Shown piece by piece: positions 36,401-48,630 of a stretch of 64,000 nucleotides of DNA. Every line of letters starts with the position of its first letter. Within the stretch, counting starts at the first letter, position 1. This DNA is from Brachionus manjavacas (taxonomy: Eukaryota > Rotifera > Eurotatoria > Ploima > Brachionidae): the NCBI GenBank assembly GCA_019054805.1, contig JAHQIY010000010.1, positions 1,905,501 to 1,969,500 on the forward strand, read 5' to 3'. The notes under the pieces are model-generated. The model was not told where the DNA came from and made no database searches. It worked only from the letters and a program-made list of their open reading frames with translations. The translations under genes and the position numbers were made by a program.

Positions 36401-37435
36401 TCCAGTAAGTTGAATAAAATGTAATTAAATTTTTTCAAATCGAAATTTTTTCAAACATGTGAAATCAAATTAACTTTATTTTATTTTCAAACATTTTGGT
36501 ATTTTAATTTTCTTAGACACATGTTATCATTAAATCCGATACAAATATTTCTGGTGGTGATTAAACCAGTAATACGGATAGGGGTTGAGACATTAATGTA
36601 GGCTAAGTAGAAGGTGCTATATAAAAAAATTATTATTTATTGGTCAAAATTTTCTGTACAGTACGTTTCTGAAATAAGTTGACAGCTTGCTTGAGCACAT
36701 GCTCTAGGGCTGCGCTAGAACAAAAAAAAATGTCCTAGAGCATATTCAAGTATCAGTAAAATATTTGGAAATATTGAATAATAATAACCTGTTTAAAATA
36801 GTTACTAGAACAGTGAATTAATAATAAAAAAGATTTGTCTTTGTGCTCTGCTGTCGAAAGCTTGCCCCCGTGCTTCTCTAGAATGAAGCTAGCACCTCAA
36901 GCAAAAATGTAGTTGTCAAAGAAATATATGTAAATTTTTCGAATAATAACGTAAGAAAAAAAAGCTGATTCAGTCATGAACTCTTAACCATTAAGAAAAA
37001 ACTAGTTGAAATTAGAGACTTACTTAAATGTACAGTGCTGCTACGATACCTTGAATTCACCACATTTTACGTAAATTATGGTAAATTCACGATATTTTAC
37101 CATATTTACCGTAAAATATGGTAATCTAAAAAAGTGTATTTTTCGTAAAATAACGATAATTATCGTAAAATACCGATAATTACTGTAAAATTCAGGGAAA
37201 AAAAAAATTTCCAAAATTTCTCGAAAAAAAACGATTTTAATAAAAAATAATTTTTTTTGAATTTTTGAAAAAGGAAAACAAAAAAAATTTAATTGAATTT
37301 TGTGAAAAAAATTGACGTAAATTTCGGTAAATTTTTGAAAAAAAAAAGGTAAAAAATGATAAAAATTCAACAGAAAAGGAAAAATGGATTTTTTATTATT
37401 TCATTCAATTTTTTTCTAAACAAATTAAAATATAT

Positions 37436-40400
37436 AAAACAAATTTCGCTCCAACCATGTTGACTTATCGACATCACCAAACACACTAACCCCTACCTGG
37501 ACATCAAAAGTAATTGTGGAAATGACAGATAGTGATTCACAAAAATCGACGCTTATTGCTGCTAAAGTCCTAAAAGAATATGATGATTATAGAAATATTT
37601 ATATAAATCAAGACAAGACTTTAAATGAGCGACTAATTGAAAGTAAATTACGCTCCGAACGGAATAAACGCAACGATGGCCTAAATTCTGTTTCTGGGAG
37701 GCATCGATTTCAAGATGATGGTGAGAAGAAGTGGTACTGGGGAATCCGCAACGGTGAACTCAGGAAAATTGAAATCAAAAACAATTGACATTCAGCTGTT
37801 GGGGGCGGGCAACCTGCTGCACATCAAAATCTACCAAACCAGGAATTAATTCAAATATCCTCCCCTTACACTAACCATACCTGCACATGGCAAGATAAAC
37901 TTAGTTTCATATTTCTAAATCCCACCTCACTTGTTAATAAATGGGCTGATTTCAATTCTCTAATTATTAACCTTAAATTCCCCCACGTAATTGGTGTAGC
38001 TGAAACATGGTTCAATGGTTACTCCATCACCGACTTGCCGGGTTACACTAAGTATCTTAGAAACAGGGAAATTGCCAGAGGAGGAGGTGTCGCTCTGTAC
38101 ATCAGAAACGACATTGCATCTTTTGAAATAAAATTAAATCACAATGATAGCGAGCAAGTTTGGTGTCAACTAACCATAAAAAGCTACAAATTACTAATTG
38201 GTTGCGTTTATCGCCCTCCACATGCGGATTACAGCACTAGCATTAACAATGCCATTATTCATGCCAAAAAATTAGTTGACACAAAAAAACAAAATGGTCT
38301 AGTTGTCCTCGGTGACTTCAATTTTTCGGACATTTTATGGTCGAACCTCGGTGGCACTTGCAAAGGTAAAGGAAGGAACTCAAGCATTGCCTTCCTAGAC
38401 ACTCTATCTGATAACTACCTTTACCAACTTACACTTCTTCCGACTTTTGGTGCAAACACTCTGGATCTTGTACTCTGCGATGACTCAACTAGAATTTTCC
38501 AAGTCAACATAGGACCTCATCTCAGCTGTTCCAGCAAAAACATTCTGCATAACACAGTAAATTTCGACTACCACTTAAACACACACCTACCGGCTCCAGA
38601 ATATGAAGCCAAAAGAATCTACTCAAAAGGTAACTATATGGATATGATCACAGAGCTAAACCTTACTGACTGGTACACCCTATTCGAAAACTTGACCACC
38701 AAAGAAGCCTACGAGGCCTTCCTTCAAAAATACAAAAAACTGGTTGAAAAGCATATCCCAGTTATTCACGTCTCTAAATCATTCAGATTTAAAAAGGCTA
38801 TTCCTAAGTGGTCAAATCCGCAAATCAAGAAGATAACAAAGGAAAAATTTAAGCTTTTTTCCTAACTTAAGGCGGCGTCTAAGAATGCAGCTATTATTCT
38901 GAGATCCGCCTACAAAAAAAAATGCTATGAAGTTAAAAAATTAGTAGCAAAGACAGTGTTAAGTTATGAAAAGAAAATCGCTAGACAATGCAAATCCAAC
39001 CCAAAGCTTCTATACTCGTACATTAATGACCAAAAGAAATGCAAGGACAAGATTAGATATCTTGTTGACCGGAAAGGAAAACAGCTGATTAATGAAGAAG
39101 ATATTGCAAACTGTCTTAACGAAGCCTTCTACAACTCTTTCAACACTGTAACTGTAAGTAAACAACCACAACTATCATCAAGAACACAAATTATTTTTGA
39201 CATGAACCCATATGATGTTTTCAGCTGTCACAAAATAGGCAAATTACTCTCTAAACTGGATACTCATAAATCAATCGGATCCGATCTGGTTCATCCTAAA
39301 GTCCTAAAAGAATGCAGTGTTCCCATGGGCCCAGTCCTGTCATTTCTTTTCATTAAATCTTTCGATGAAGGTGTTGTCCCAGCCATATGGAAGAAAGCCA
39401 ACGTGACGCCAATATTCAAGAAAGGCGTGAAAAGTGATCCCAGCAACTACCGTCCTATTTCCCTAACCTCTATAATAGGCAAAATCATGGAGAAGCTAAT
39501 CCGCAATGAAATGATGGCTCACTTGGAAGCAAATAAACTGCTCACAAATGAGCAACATGGCTTTGTCTTTGGTAAGTCATGCACCACCAATCTTTTGGAA
39601 AGTCTAGACTTGATCACTGAAGCCCTAAATCGAGGTTTTCAAGCATTAGTTGTGTTCCTTGACTTTGCCAAGGCTTTCGACAGTGTGGTACACGGCTTAC
39701 TGCTGACCAAACTTGAATGCTATGGCTTTTCAGGTAAAACTCTTAATTGGCTCAAAGATATTGACAATATAGTTAATTGGGCTGACACTTGGCATATGAA
39801 GTTTAACCAAAAGAAATGTAAAATAATGCGATTTGGATCAAAAGGCACCCTTCAAATACCTTTCACCATGAAAATAGATGCTTCACACAGTCATGTATTA
39901 GAACAGACGTCTGTGGAAAGAGATTTAGGTATCATGATAAATAATAAGCTTAAATGGACTGAGCAGATAGACAAGGCAATCCAGATGGCTAATGGAGTCC
40001 TTGCTCAACTCAAAAAGCCTTTAAATTTTGGACAACGGACAACTTTAGAAGACTCTTCACTGCGTTTGTAAGACCACATCTTGAATACTGTACAGCAGCC
40101 TGGAATCCTTTGCAAAAGAAAGACATTAAAAGGCTGGAAAAGGTCCAACGTAGAGCTACCAAACTAGTGCCTGGTCTCAGAAATCTCAATTATTTCTCAA
40201 GATTAGCAAAAATTGGTATCCCTACGCTTGAAAGTAGAAGGAAAAGAGGTTATGCAATCCAACTATTCAAAATTGTCAGTAAACAGAGCACTGTTCACCT
40301 GCATGCCTTCGCAGATTCAAGCCAAACTCCTAAAATCAATCACTCATCGATGAATCTACGTAAAAAACCAAGACTCAGGAAGCAACTTTGCTTGTCAAAG

Positions 40401-40630
40401 CCTAGAGAAAACTTCTTCACGAACAGAGTAGCTTCGTTATGAAACGAGCTACCGGACACTGTAGTTTCTGCAAAATCAACAAATGCATTCAAAGACAAGT
40501 TTGACAAATTCAGATCCCAGCAATTGGCGGCTAATGATACTACTATAGTCGAATAACCCATTGGTTATTCTTCTTCATCTGATTCTAATATCAGATTGTA
40601 GTCTCTCCTTCATATTCATATTCATATTCA
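37436..40630 (+). mobile_element. CR1/L2-like LINE inserted in the CAGTGCTGC repeat
   Basis: The boundaries are set by the uninterrupted sequence at 4850-4868. The element begins after AAATTAAAATATATA. It ends in a short tandem array TTCATATTCATATTCATA before ATAATGTTTAAATATT, which resumes the repeat. Short 3' tandem tails are usual in CR1/L2-type LINEs. The 5' part before the endonuclease is short, so the copy may be 5'-truncated. Its decayed ORF is annotated separately. Confidence 0.8.
37516..40556 (+). pseudogene. LINE polyprotein (endonuclease-reverse transcriptase), dead copy
   Basis: One frame runs from 37516 to about 40030, with stops at 37786 (TGA) and 38863 (TAA). After a frameshift it continues to 40556, with one more stop at 40440. 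The APE-type endonuclease is recognisable from GVAETWFN, RGGGVALYIRNDI, GCVYRPP, VVLGDFNFSDILW and TLDLVLCD. The reverse transcriptase follows: ANVTPIFKKGVKSDPSNYRP, LTNEQHGFVFGKSC and VFLDFAKAFDSVVHG. After GKTLNWLK the protein jumps to DIDNIVNWADTWHMKFNQKK, omitting about 76 residues that hold PQGS and the catalytic FADD box (compare the fragment at 41105-41787). The C-terminal part (FVRPHLEYCTAAWNPLQKKD) is intact. It cannot be active. Confidence 0.8.
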
Positions 40631-41104
40631 TATAATGTTTAAATATTAATTTTTTATTGAAAATTAATATATAAACATTATTTACAAAATAAATTTTATT
40701 TTCTAGCTTTTTTTGCTTTTAAGCTGTTAGCTGTCTGGTCCCAAGCTTCTTTAAATGTTGATCCTTTTGGAATAAATTTTACAAGCCCAGCTTTTTAAAA
40801 AAATTTATGTCTAACTTTTGATTTCATTTAAAGCATATTTACTTTTGATATTAAGCATTTCAAAAAACTTTGACAGTTGAAAAATGTAAGAAATATATAA
40901 ATCATCTTAAATATTTATATTAAAAAATTTTCTTATTTTATTTTTTTAATAAAAAATTTCTAGGTTGTTGAGATTGTAAGTGAAAGAAATGGTGAATGGT
41001 CAGATCATTAAATTCTGATTATATATCTTTTTTTTATAGAGCTCTTTATAAATGATTTTTGATAATTTTTATATATAAGAAAATAATTTAACATTTTCAT
41101 ACAT

Positions 41105-41787
41105 TGTGTTAGTCCAGAATTTGAACGTTCTTCTCAGCTGTCCAAGGATAGAGATAGCTTTATTTGATTGGGCTTTGATATGGCTGGAAAACTTGAGATT
41201 GCTCGTGAAGGTTACTCCCAGATCTTTTTCAGTACTTGTTTGATTAAGTTCTGATCTGGGTACACCCATGCAGAGGTCTATGTCCGAGTACTTGGTTTTG
41301 CCGGATCTGCTGCATTCCATTACTTTACATTTTTCGGTGTTGAACAGCATCTGCCACGTTGTTGACCACTCAGTCAATGCATCAAGGTCCCGTTGCAGCA
41401 ATGCCAGGTCGTTAACATTACGGATTGTTGCGATGAGCTTACTATCGTCCGCGAAAAGCTTGATCACGTGGTTTACTATATCAGGCATGTCATTGATGTA
41501 GATAACGAACAGCAGTGGGCTTATAACACTTCCCTGAGGTACTTCACTAGTGACTTCCTTCCAGTCCGCCACATACTATCCTATTGCTACTCGCTGCTTC
41601 CGACCTGATAGGAAATTTCTGATCCATTTCACTATGCGATCCTCGAAACCGTAAGCAGCCACTTTATTACACAGAGACTCGTGACACACTTTGTCAAACG
41701 CTTTGGCGAAATCCAAAAATACCACCAAAATATTCCAGCCGTTGTCAATACCCTCGCTGATCCTGTCTGCTGTTTCCAGGAGGTTAG
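41105..41787 (-). mobile_element. CR1/L2-like LINE palm fragment, opposite orientation
   Basis: Minus-strand reading from LETADRISEGIDNGWN through VVFLDFAKAFDKVCH, a TAG stop after GRKQRVAIG, then EVPQGSVISPLLFVIYINDM, IKLFADDSKLIATI (catalytic box intact) and STEKDLGVTFTSNLKFSSHI, ending LGQLRRTFKFWTN. It is the same family as the LINE at 37.4 kb and covers the part deleted there. Both ends are truncated: at 41104 it meets the CAGTGCTGC repeat and at 41788 it meets a perfect hairpin. Confidence 0.8.
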
Positions 41788-41789
41788 TT

Positions 41790-41854
41790 AGTCAAAGTAG
41801 TTGCTAAATAAGTAGTCTATCAATATTTCTACTTATTTAGCAACTACTTTGACT
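41790..41854. repeat. Perfect 26-bp inverted repeat (hairpin)
   Basis: Arms 41790-41815 and 41829-41854 are perfect reverse complements (left arm starts AGTCAAAGTAGTTGCT), separated by a 13-nt loop TCTATCAATATTT. It lies directly at the truncated 5' side of the minus-strand LINE fragment. Confidence 0.9.
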
Positions 41855-42254
41855 TAGACCAATGCTTTTGATGGCAAACATAGGAATCATTTTGGATAGA
41901 AAAAAAGAGTTCATGGAAAAATTCAAGCAAACGAGGTAGTCAACCATTACTGACAAAGAGGATCTCGAATAAATCAAAGGTCTTAATGTCAGGAAATAAT
42001 TTGAATTGTTTTGACATGCTAGACTTTTCTAAAAATATATATTCTGCATATTTTGGTAATGTTTTCATTTAGAACATAATTTAGATTGATTTGAAAGAAA
42101 AGTTGGCTAAAAAATTTAAAAAGTAAAAAAACACATTATATTCACTTAAGCCAAGTCTAATTTTTTCAATGATACCCACGAATTTTTTTTCTATATTTTA
42201 TAAAATTTGATTTTTTTTAAAAAATTTTCAAAAGATTAATTTTTCTAGTGTAAA

Positions 42255-42502
42255 TCATTGTGGCTTCATTCCTTGTTTTCTCAATGCTCTTTTAAATTGC
42301 CAAAAATACTCTTTAACGTCTTCTATTTAATATGCAACATCAAGATCTAATAGAAAGTCAAAAATTAACTTCTTAACCACAATTATTTCAATCTCTTCTT
42401 TAAATCCACTTGTTTTGAGGTGACATTTATGTATTCCAATTACTGAAATTGGTTCTCCACTACATGTTTCGATTGTGAATTTTGCAAGTCTTGGTAGGAA
42501 AG
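42255..42502 (-). mobile_element. Ty3-type aspartic protease remnant
   Basis: The minus strand reads LPRLAKFTIETCSGEPISVI then GIHKCHLKTSGFKEEIEIIV and VKKLIFDFLLDLD, one stop, then EDVKEYFWQFKRALRKQ. This matches the C-terminal half of retrotransposon aspartic proteases ('G..i.ViG......g......viV...l..dfLLGlD'), with LLGLD changed to LLDLD. The catalytic DSG end is not seen. It is possibly the same element class as the integrase relic at 51.3 kb. Confidence 0.5.
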
Positions 42503-43209
42503 AAAGATCTTTTCATTTTATCAATTATTTTGAATTCTAATATTTAAATTTAATCTTCAAATTTAATTTTGAATCAATTAATACATTTAAATGTAAAAAA
42601 TCGATTTTATCATCGAGATAGAATCGATAAAATACTTTTTTCTTTATTTTTTTTTCTTTAAATAAACATAGCATGTAAAGCAAGTTACATAAAAAATTAT
42701 CTAAAAAATTAATTTTGATGGCTAAAGATAAACTCATTGAATTAGAATGATATTTTGAATTGATCATCAACTTCAAAGTGCCATTTTAAGACAAAAACAC
42801 TTTAGTTTAAAGATTTTTGAAAGAAATGGTTCAATGTGGGTAAAATTGAAATTTCAACTTAATTTGCAAGCTTTAATGATAAAAACTCATGAAAAAAATT
42901 TTCAATTTGTCAAATGATCAATAAATTAGTAGCCCAAAAATTTTAATGAGATTATTTTAAATTTATATATATTCAAATAATGTTTATTTAAAGAAAAATA
43001 AAAATTATATAACATTCCAAAAGTATATATAAAAAAATGTTTTTGATAAGGAAACGTGACGGGATAAAACTATTACCAAATTTTTAATATTTTCTTCCTG
43101 ATAAACATTATCCAATTTTCGAAGCATTCTTCAAATGCTCAGAATGATTTTTTCAATATAAAGATTGAAAAAAATTAAATCTAAAAGTTTTTTTTAAAAT
43201 ACTAAAAAT

Positions 43210-46027
43210 ATGGTCTCAAATGGAAGAAATCAAATTAACAAGCCAACACGTTTTAAAATTATTATAAATTCTTTTAAAAAAAAATGTGCCGATTCTACCG
43301 CTCACGGTTTGCCAAGAATATTCGGAAGTGATTTGTTAGGAATTAGAATTATATGGAGCATTATTTTTTCGATCGGGATAGTTGGTGCAACCACAAGTAA
43401 AAAAAAAATAAATCATTCACTTTAAAGTAGAGATCTTATTCATTATAATTAAAATTAATTATTTATCAAAATTTGAATACGATCTTAAAATTTATTTAGA
43501 TAAAAATTTTTCAAGTTAATTTATTGATCTTGAAAGTAAATGGAAATAATTTTTTTTTCAAACATATTTTCATTTTTCAACAGCTTATTAAAATTATTAC
43601 AAAATAATTCTAAATTTTTATTCCTAATGTAATTTATTTAAAATGACATTCATTAATTTATTACGTAAAGCAAAACTTATATTTGTGTTAAGATCACACA
43701 TTTTTTTAGGGGTGATTGGGTGAATTTAATGAAAAAGGCATTAAATCTCATTAACTTTTTTACTATAATTTTCACCGTATTTATGATCTTTAGGTTAAAT
43801 ACAATTCTTGAAAAATCTTTTTTTTAATCATCATCTATCTTTTGCAGGCTTTTCTCAAGTTTAAGTCAAAGATTTGACTTGCTGCGGGAAAGGAAAAAAA
43901 TTGAGAATTTACTTTAGAAAAAATCAAAATTCAATGACTTGACTTTACTTAAGACTTGTGACTTTAAAACAACTCTGATCCTATTACCCTTTGACTTAGA
44001 GAAGCAAAAAGGTTCTTTTAGAATAATTTAGTTTAATTGAGAAAAAGTTGTAAAATAAAAAAATTTACTTGACAAAAAATCAACGATTTTTAAAGCCAGA
44101 ACTATCTGAAACGGTTAAGGTGAATAATTAAAATGAATTTATCAAGTTTGGGTTTATAAGGAAATCGTAAAATTATTTGGACCTTTCCTGTTTTGTAATC
44201 ATAATTTTAAATAAATAAAGTCTCATAATAATAAATCAAATGTTCTTAATTTTTATCAAAAAAAATTTTTAATCTAACTTCTTAATGTTATCTTGTATGG
44301 TGTAATTTTAAACCTCTTAAAGTCCACTTTAATTAAGAGGCCTTAGATAATCATTTGAAAGCTTAAATTTTCTATAATTATAACATTCTAAATTATTGAT
44401 AAATAATTTTTATTCAGTTTTTTAATTAATTGAAATTTAATAACCACGATTTTTCGATGTAACAAGGATTTAAAATGCTATTGCTCAAAAACAAATATCT
44501 GCAAAAAATTCTGATATTTCAAAATAAAATAAAGAATTTTGAATTAGAAAATTAATAAAAAATTTTGAGGAAAATTTAAAAGGAATTTTAATTATGTTTA
44601 ACCTTTGTTCAAGTGAAGAAAGTAAATAAAAAAATCTTTAACATTATTTTTTTTTAAGTGATATTTTTTTCAATCAGAACTTACTACTCGTATCCATATT
44701 CAACAAGTGTTGAGATCTATGAATCATATCTGGATGATTTTCCAGCGATTTCCATTTGCAATCTAAATCCTTTTGATACAACTGATGAAAAAACACAAGT
44801 TTATTTTGGTCAAATTTTGAACATGAGTAATTTAAGCTTAGAAATAATTCCTTCAAGTCAATCTTCGGCAATTTTTGAAGTTCGTCGAGCTTTTAAGTTG
44901 TTGACGACAAATTTTCTGGATGACTTAATAGCCACAAATTTTCGCAGCAACATAAAAATTGTGAATAATTTTGATGATTTAGTAATAAGTTGCTATTTTA
45001 ATGGTCAAAAGTGTGATACAAAAGATTTTCAAAGATTTTTTGCTTATGAATATGGCCAGTGCTTTACTTTCAATAAAAAAATCAATGATTCAACAAGTGT
45101 AAAAAAAACTAGTAAAACTGGACCAGAAAGTGGGCTCATGTTGGAAATATTCACAGGCTTTCCTGGACAACAAGATTTATTTGTTGAAAAAAAAGGACTG
45201 TACTTGGCTGTGCATAATAACAGTGCTGATCCAGCGGTAAGTTTTGAAGGCATCAAATTACCTGTTGGTACATCAGCAGAAATTGGCATCAAAAGAACTT
45301 TTTATAGAAAACTAAGTTTACCTTTTAGCAAATGTGTTAACAATGCTTCCGAAACGAAAGAAACTGATCCAGAATCATTCAAACAAACAGTTCTGTCGGG
45401 GAGTTATACAAGAAAAAAATGCTTCGAATTCTGTTTACTGTTTAAATTCATTATTCCAAAATGTAACTGCACTGATCCACAAATTTCCACAACTAAAGCA
45501 AAAGTCGGTTTTTGCAAAACTATTAAGCAAATAACTTGTATTGAGGAAGTCCGAAAACAATTCGATTCTGAAGATTTGTCATTTACTTGTGACAAAGAAT
45601 GTCCAGTTAGTTGTAACACAATGGAATACACTTATCAAAAATCCTATTCGGACTATCCGACCCAATATTACTATGAGATCATCAAAAAACAGGACAATGT
45701 CAAAAATAAACATGAAAATTTAACTTTTGATTTGTATAAACAGAGCACTCTGATGGTCAATGTTTTTTATCAGGACTTGTCTTCGACATTTATAAAAGAG
45801 ACAAAGTTAATTCGTCTTGAAGATTTAATTTCATCAATAGGTAATTTGTCTAATTTTATTAAGTTCTAAAAATAAAAAAAATTTAAGGTGGTTTACTTGG
45901 CTTATTTTTAGGATGTTCAGTTCTAACCCTAATGGAACCGATAGGGTTTATCATTGAATTAGCTTGCGAAATCATTATGGTCAAAAATCAAATAAACACA
46001 TTACAAACTAAAGTTCAACCTTTTTAA
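43210..46027 (+). CDS. DEG/ENaC family sodium channel subunit, paralog 1
   Basis: Three exons, 43210-43396, 44659-45840 and 45888-46027 (GT-AG introns 1262 and 47 bp), give about 502 residues. Exon 1 holds the cytoplasmic HG gating motif (STAHGLPRIF) and TM1 (LGIRIIWSIIFSIGIVGA). Exon 2 is the extracellular domain, with the post-TM1 signature FPAISICNLNPFD. It also has the Cys-rich block KKCFEFCLLFKFIIPKCNC to CDKECPVSCNTMEYTY. Exon 3 is TM2 with the GxS selectivity filter (GLLGLFLGCSVLTLMEP). Such subunits form trimeric, amiloride-sensitive Na+ channels in the plasma membrane, gated by peptides, protons or force. The ligand is unknown. Exon sizes and phases equal those of paralog 2. Confidence 0.9.
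43845..43977. repeat. Short AAGTCA-family MITE in the channel intron
   Basis: Left end CAGGCTTTTCTCAAG and right end (reverse complement) CAGAGTTGTTTTAAAGTCAC frame about 133 bp with inverted AAGTCAAAG and GACTTGACTTTACTTAAG motifs. The flanking 8-mers ATCTTTTG and ATCCTATT match at 5 of 8 bases. It is the smallest copy in this family. Confidence 0.45.
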
Positions 46028-46397
46028 TTTAGGATGAAATTCGAAAAAAAGTCTACCTTTACAAAAATATTTTGAATAATAATCCATTTACTTTTAAATT
46101 ATGTTTTCTAGATTGAATTCTTTTATTTTTCAAAGCTTTCATTCAGAGCTTAAAATAATGATAAATAAAATTTTGAAAGTGATTTAATTGCACGCTATTA
46201 TTTTTTATTTAGAAAGAAATATATCATGAAAAAATAAAAAAGAGGGGAAAAAATTAGTAAAATAATTCTCATTTAAAAAGACATGAAAAATATGGAATAA
46301 AGAATTCATTTGAAATTATTTAATTTAATGGAATCGTGAAATAATAATTCACGTCAAATACTTGATTGATTAATCAAAAATTCTAAATATTGTTGGA

Positions 46398-46493
46398 TGT
46401 GATATACCATTATCAGCAAAAAATATTCCTATCGGCGAAAAAAGAAATCCTGGAAGACCTGCAAAGGCAAAACAAGCCTTGATAGTTCAGTAA
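46398..46493 (+). pseudogene. Transposase C-terminal tail relic (GEKRNPGRP)
   Basis: The plus-strand reading CDIPLSAKNIPIGEKRNPGR continues PAKAKQALIVQ to a stop. It closely parallels the tail of the SWIM relic at 34560-34810 (IPLEIKNLPIGEKRKRG). Only the tail survives. Confidence 0.45.
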
Positions 46494-47208
46494 TTATTTT
46501 TGGTTTGATTTGTATTATTATTGGTGGTAAAAACTATTATTTTGGTTTAAAATAATTAAAAAATTTGATGAAAAAATAACATTTTTCTTGGTGAAATAAA
46601 ATTGTTTTGGTGAAAAATATATTTATTTGGTTCATTTTTTATTATTTTTTTGGTTATTTATTTTGGTGAAGTAGAAATTTGGTGCCTTTTTTATGAGTAT
46701 CTAAAAGATCCCTCATACTTTGCTCCCATTTTGTTTATTTAGTCGCCCTTGTAATGTTTGAGTCATAGTCGACTATAAATTTAGGGTAGCCTTTAAAATT
46801 TTGGTATAACGTTATTAGCCGAAAAATTAATTTATATTCAAAAAAAGTTTTTTATATATAAAATTGGTAAAATTAAAAATAAATAAAATAAAAAATTTCT
46901 TAAAAATTCAAATGAAAGAGATAAAAAAAAAATGAACAATTAACTTTTTTAAAAATGATCACTTTGTAAGTCTTAAAAAAATATTTTATAATTTTTTAAT
47001 AAAAACTTTAAAAAAAACAAAAAATAACAAGTTTTGATGCTAAATAGATCAACGATCGATATCACGGACAGATTTATTTAAATGATTTAAAATTTGATTT
47101 CAACTAAAAATAAAAACTAGTACTATAATCAATTGATTGAATCATGCTTGTGTTTTAGTCACCATGTCATGAATCAGGGACCACCAAAATATTCTTTTTT
47201 GATGTTCA

Positions 47209-47304
47209 AAATATGCTAAATATGCTAAAAAAATGCTAAATATGCTAAAAAAATGCTAAATATGCTAAAAAAATGCTAAATATGCTAAAATTTTGCTAAA
47301 TCTG
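47209..47304. repeat. 20-bp tandem repeat
   Basis: The unit TATGCTAAAAAAATGCTAAA is repeated exactly three times at 47221-47280, with partial and diverged units on either side (CAAAATATGCTAAA; TATGCTAAAATTTTGCTAAA). Non-coding. Confidence 0.9.
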
Positions 47305-48630
47305 CTTTCAAATTTTTCGCTATAAATTTTAAGGAAACTACCAAATTAAGTTAAAATTGGGAATAATTTAAATGGGCTCATTCTATTACTGAAACGGGCT
47401 CATAATTATTTTGGACTCAATAGTTAATTAATTATGGGATATATAATTACTACTTTGGACTCATTTTTTAATTATTTTTGGCCTCTAAAATTACTAAATA
47501 AGAGTTACGAAATTTCTTAAACGATAACAATTCTTATTTTAATATTTATTTATTTTTAATGAAATATAAAAAATAAAATTTCAATAATAATTTTATTAAG
47601 CAAGTAAAGAATTGTTTGAGTAAAATAAAAAATTTATATTTTGAATAAAGTAAAATAATACAGAAATTTATAAACAAAGTAAAAATAAATTTTTGAGTAA
47701 AATTGAGGATAATTAATGAACATAATAAATTGGATTAAAAATTTAAAAATAAAGAGTCAATAAAAGGTAAAAGTCTTCATGGAAATAACCTAATAAAATG
47801 AAAGAAATTTTTTTAAGAGGTTCATTAGGAAAAACTGAAAGTTTAACAGTGAATTGAGCACTTAATGTATTTAGAATTAAAACCTCGTTTTTATTCACTT
47901 GTTAGGCCGGCTGCTAGTTGGACAGATATTTTATTTATTTATTTTAAAAATTTAAAGCATTGTATGCAAATTGAAAAAGAAACACGAAAATACAAATTAC
48001 AATTTAAAAAAAAGGAAATCTTGTATTTTAATTTTGTTTTTTTTTAGTAGGGATTTTCCTTAATCTAACTCTACATATAACTTTTGATTGAGTTTCTTTT
48101 TCGTTTAAATAAATTTTTAGACTAAAATCTTTAAAAGAGACTGTAACATTTGTTTGTTAACTCCGCCCCAATTTTCTCAGCCAATACTCAATTTTTTAAA
48201 ATTTAAACGATTTAAAGACCTAAGAAAAAAGCATCAAAGTATTGAGGTTCTTGGAAAGGCAAATCGCTTTAAACCTGAAATCGAAATGTAGTTAAGCGAT
48301 TTTATTTGTGTTTTTTTGTTATGGAAAAGGTAAAGGAACGCAAGAAACCTTCATTGTTACCGAAAACCAGGCCCCCCAAAATCATCCTGTTTAAAAAATA
48401 ATTAATGTTGACTTCTATTCAAAATGGGATTATCATTACTCTCTTGACTAAAACAAATCAAAATCTAGAAATCGAATATTCAAATCAAATTGTCAAAGTA
48501 GACAAAATGGTACAAACAGATTTGAATTTTTATCTGAATATCTGAATTACTTACGTCTTTCGACGCCATTATTTATAGGCTCCTTGACTCGCGAGCCCTG
48601 ACACGTTCCCATATGAATATAATCTCTGTT

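Larger units (their letters stand above)
37030..41103. repeat. CAGTGCTGC repeat family, copy 2, split by a LINE
   Basis: Starts at the complete terminus CAGTGCTGCTACGATACC. The left arm (37030-37435) and the continuation (about 40630-41103) match copy 1 at 4781-5340, but copy 1 runs straight through the point where copy 2 holds about 3.2 kb of LINE. The right arm ends abruptly at ACATTTTCATAC, where a minus-strand LINE fragment begins, so the right terminus is lost. Confidence 0.7.
46028..48630. other. Gene-poor stretch with transposase tail and tandem repeat
   Basis: AT-rich. Identified contents are the KR-G-RP tail relic at 46398-46493 and the 20-bp tandem repeat at 47209-47304. A 60-codon open reading at 47865-48047 has no domain or context and is not called. 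Nothing else is recognised up to the LINE at 48.6 kb. Confidence 0.5.

Noticed and set aside
47209..47304. CRISPR-like array
   Set aside because: The 20-bp units are head-to-tail with no spacers, so this is a simple tandem repeat.
47865..48047. 60-codon open reading (plus)
   Set aside because: Low-complexity Lys/Phe-rich end and no family or context; probably chance.
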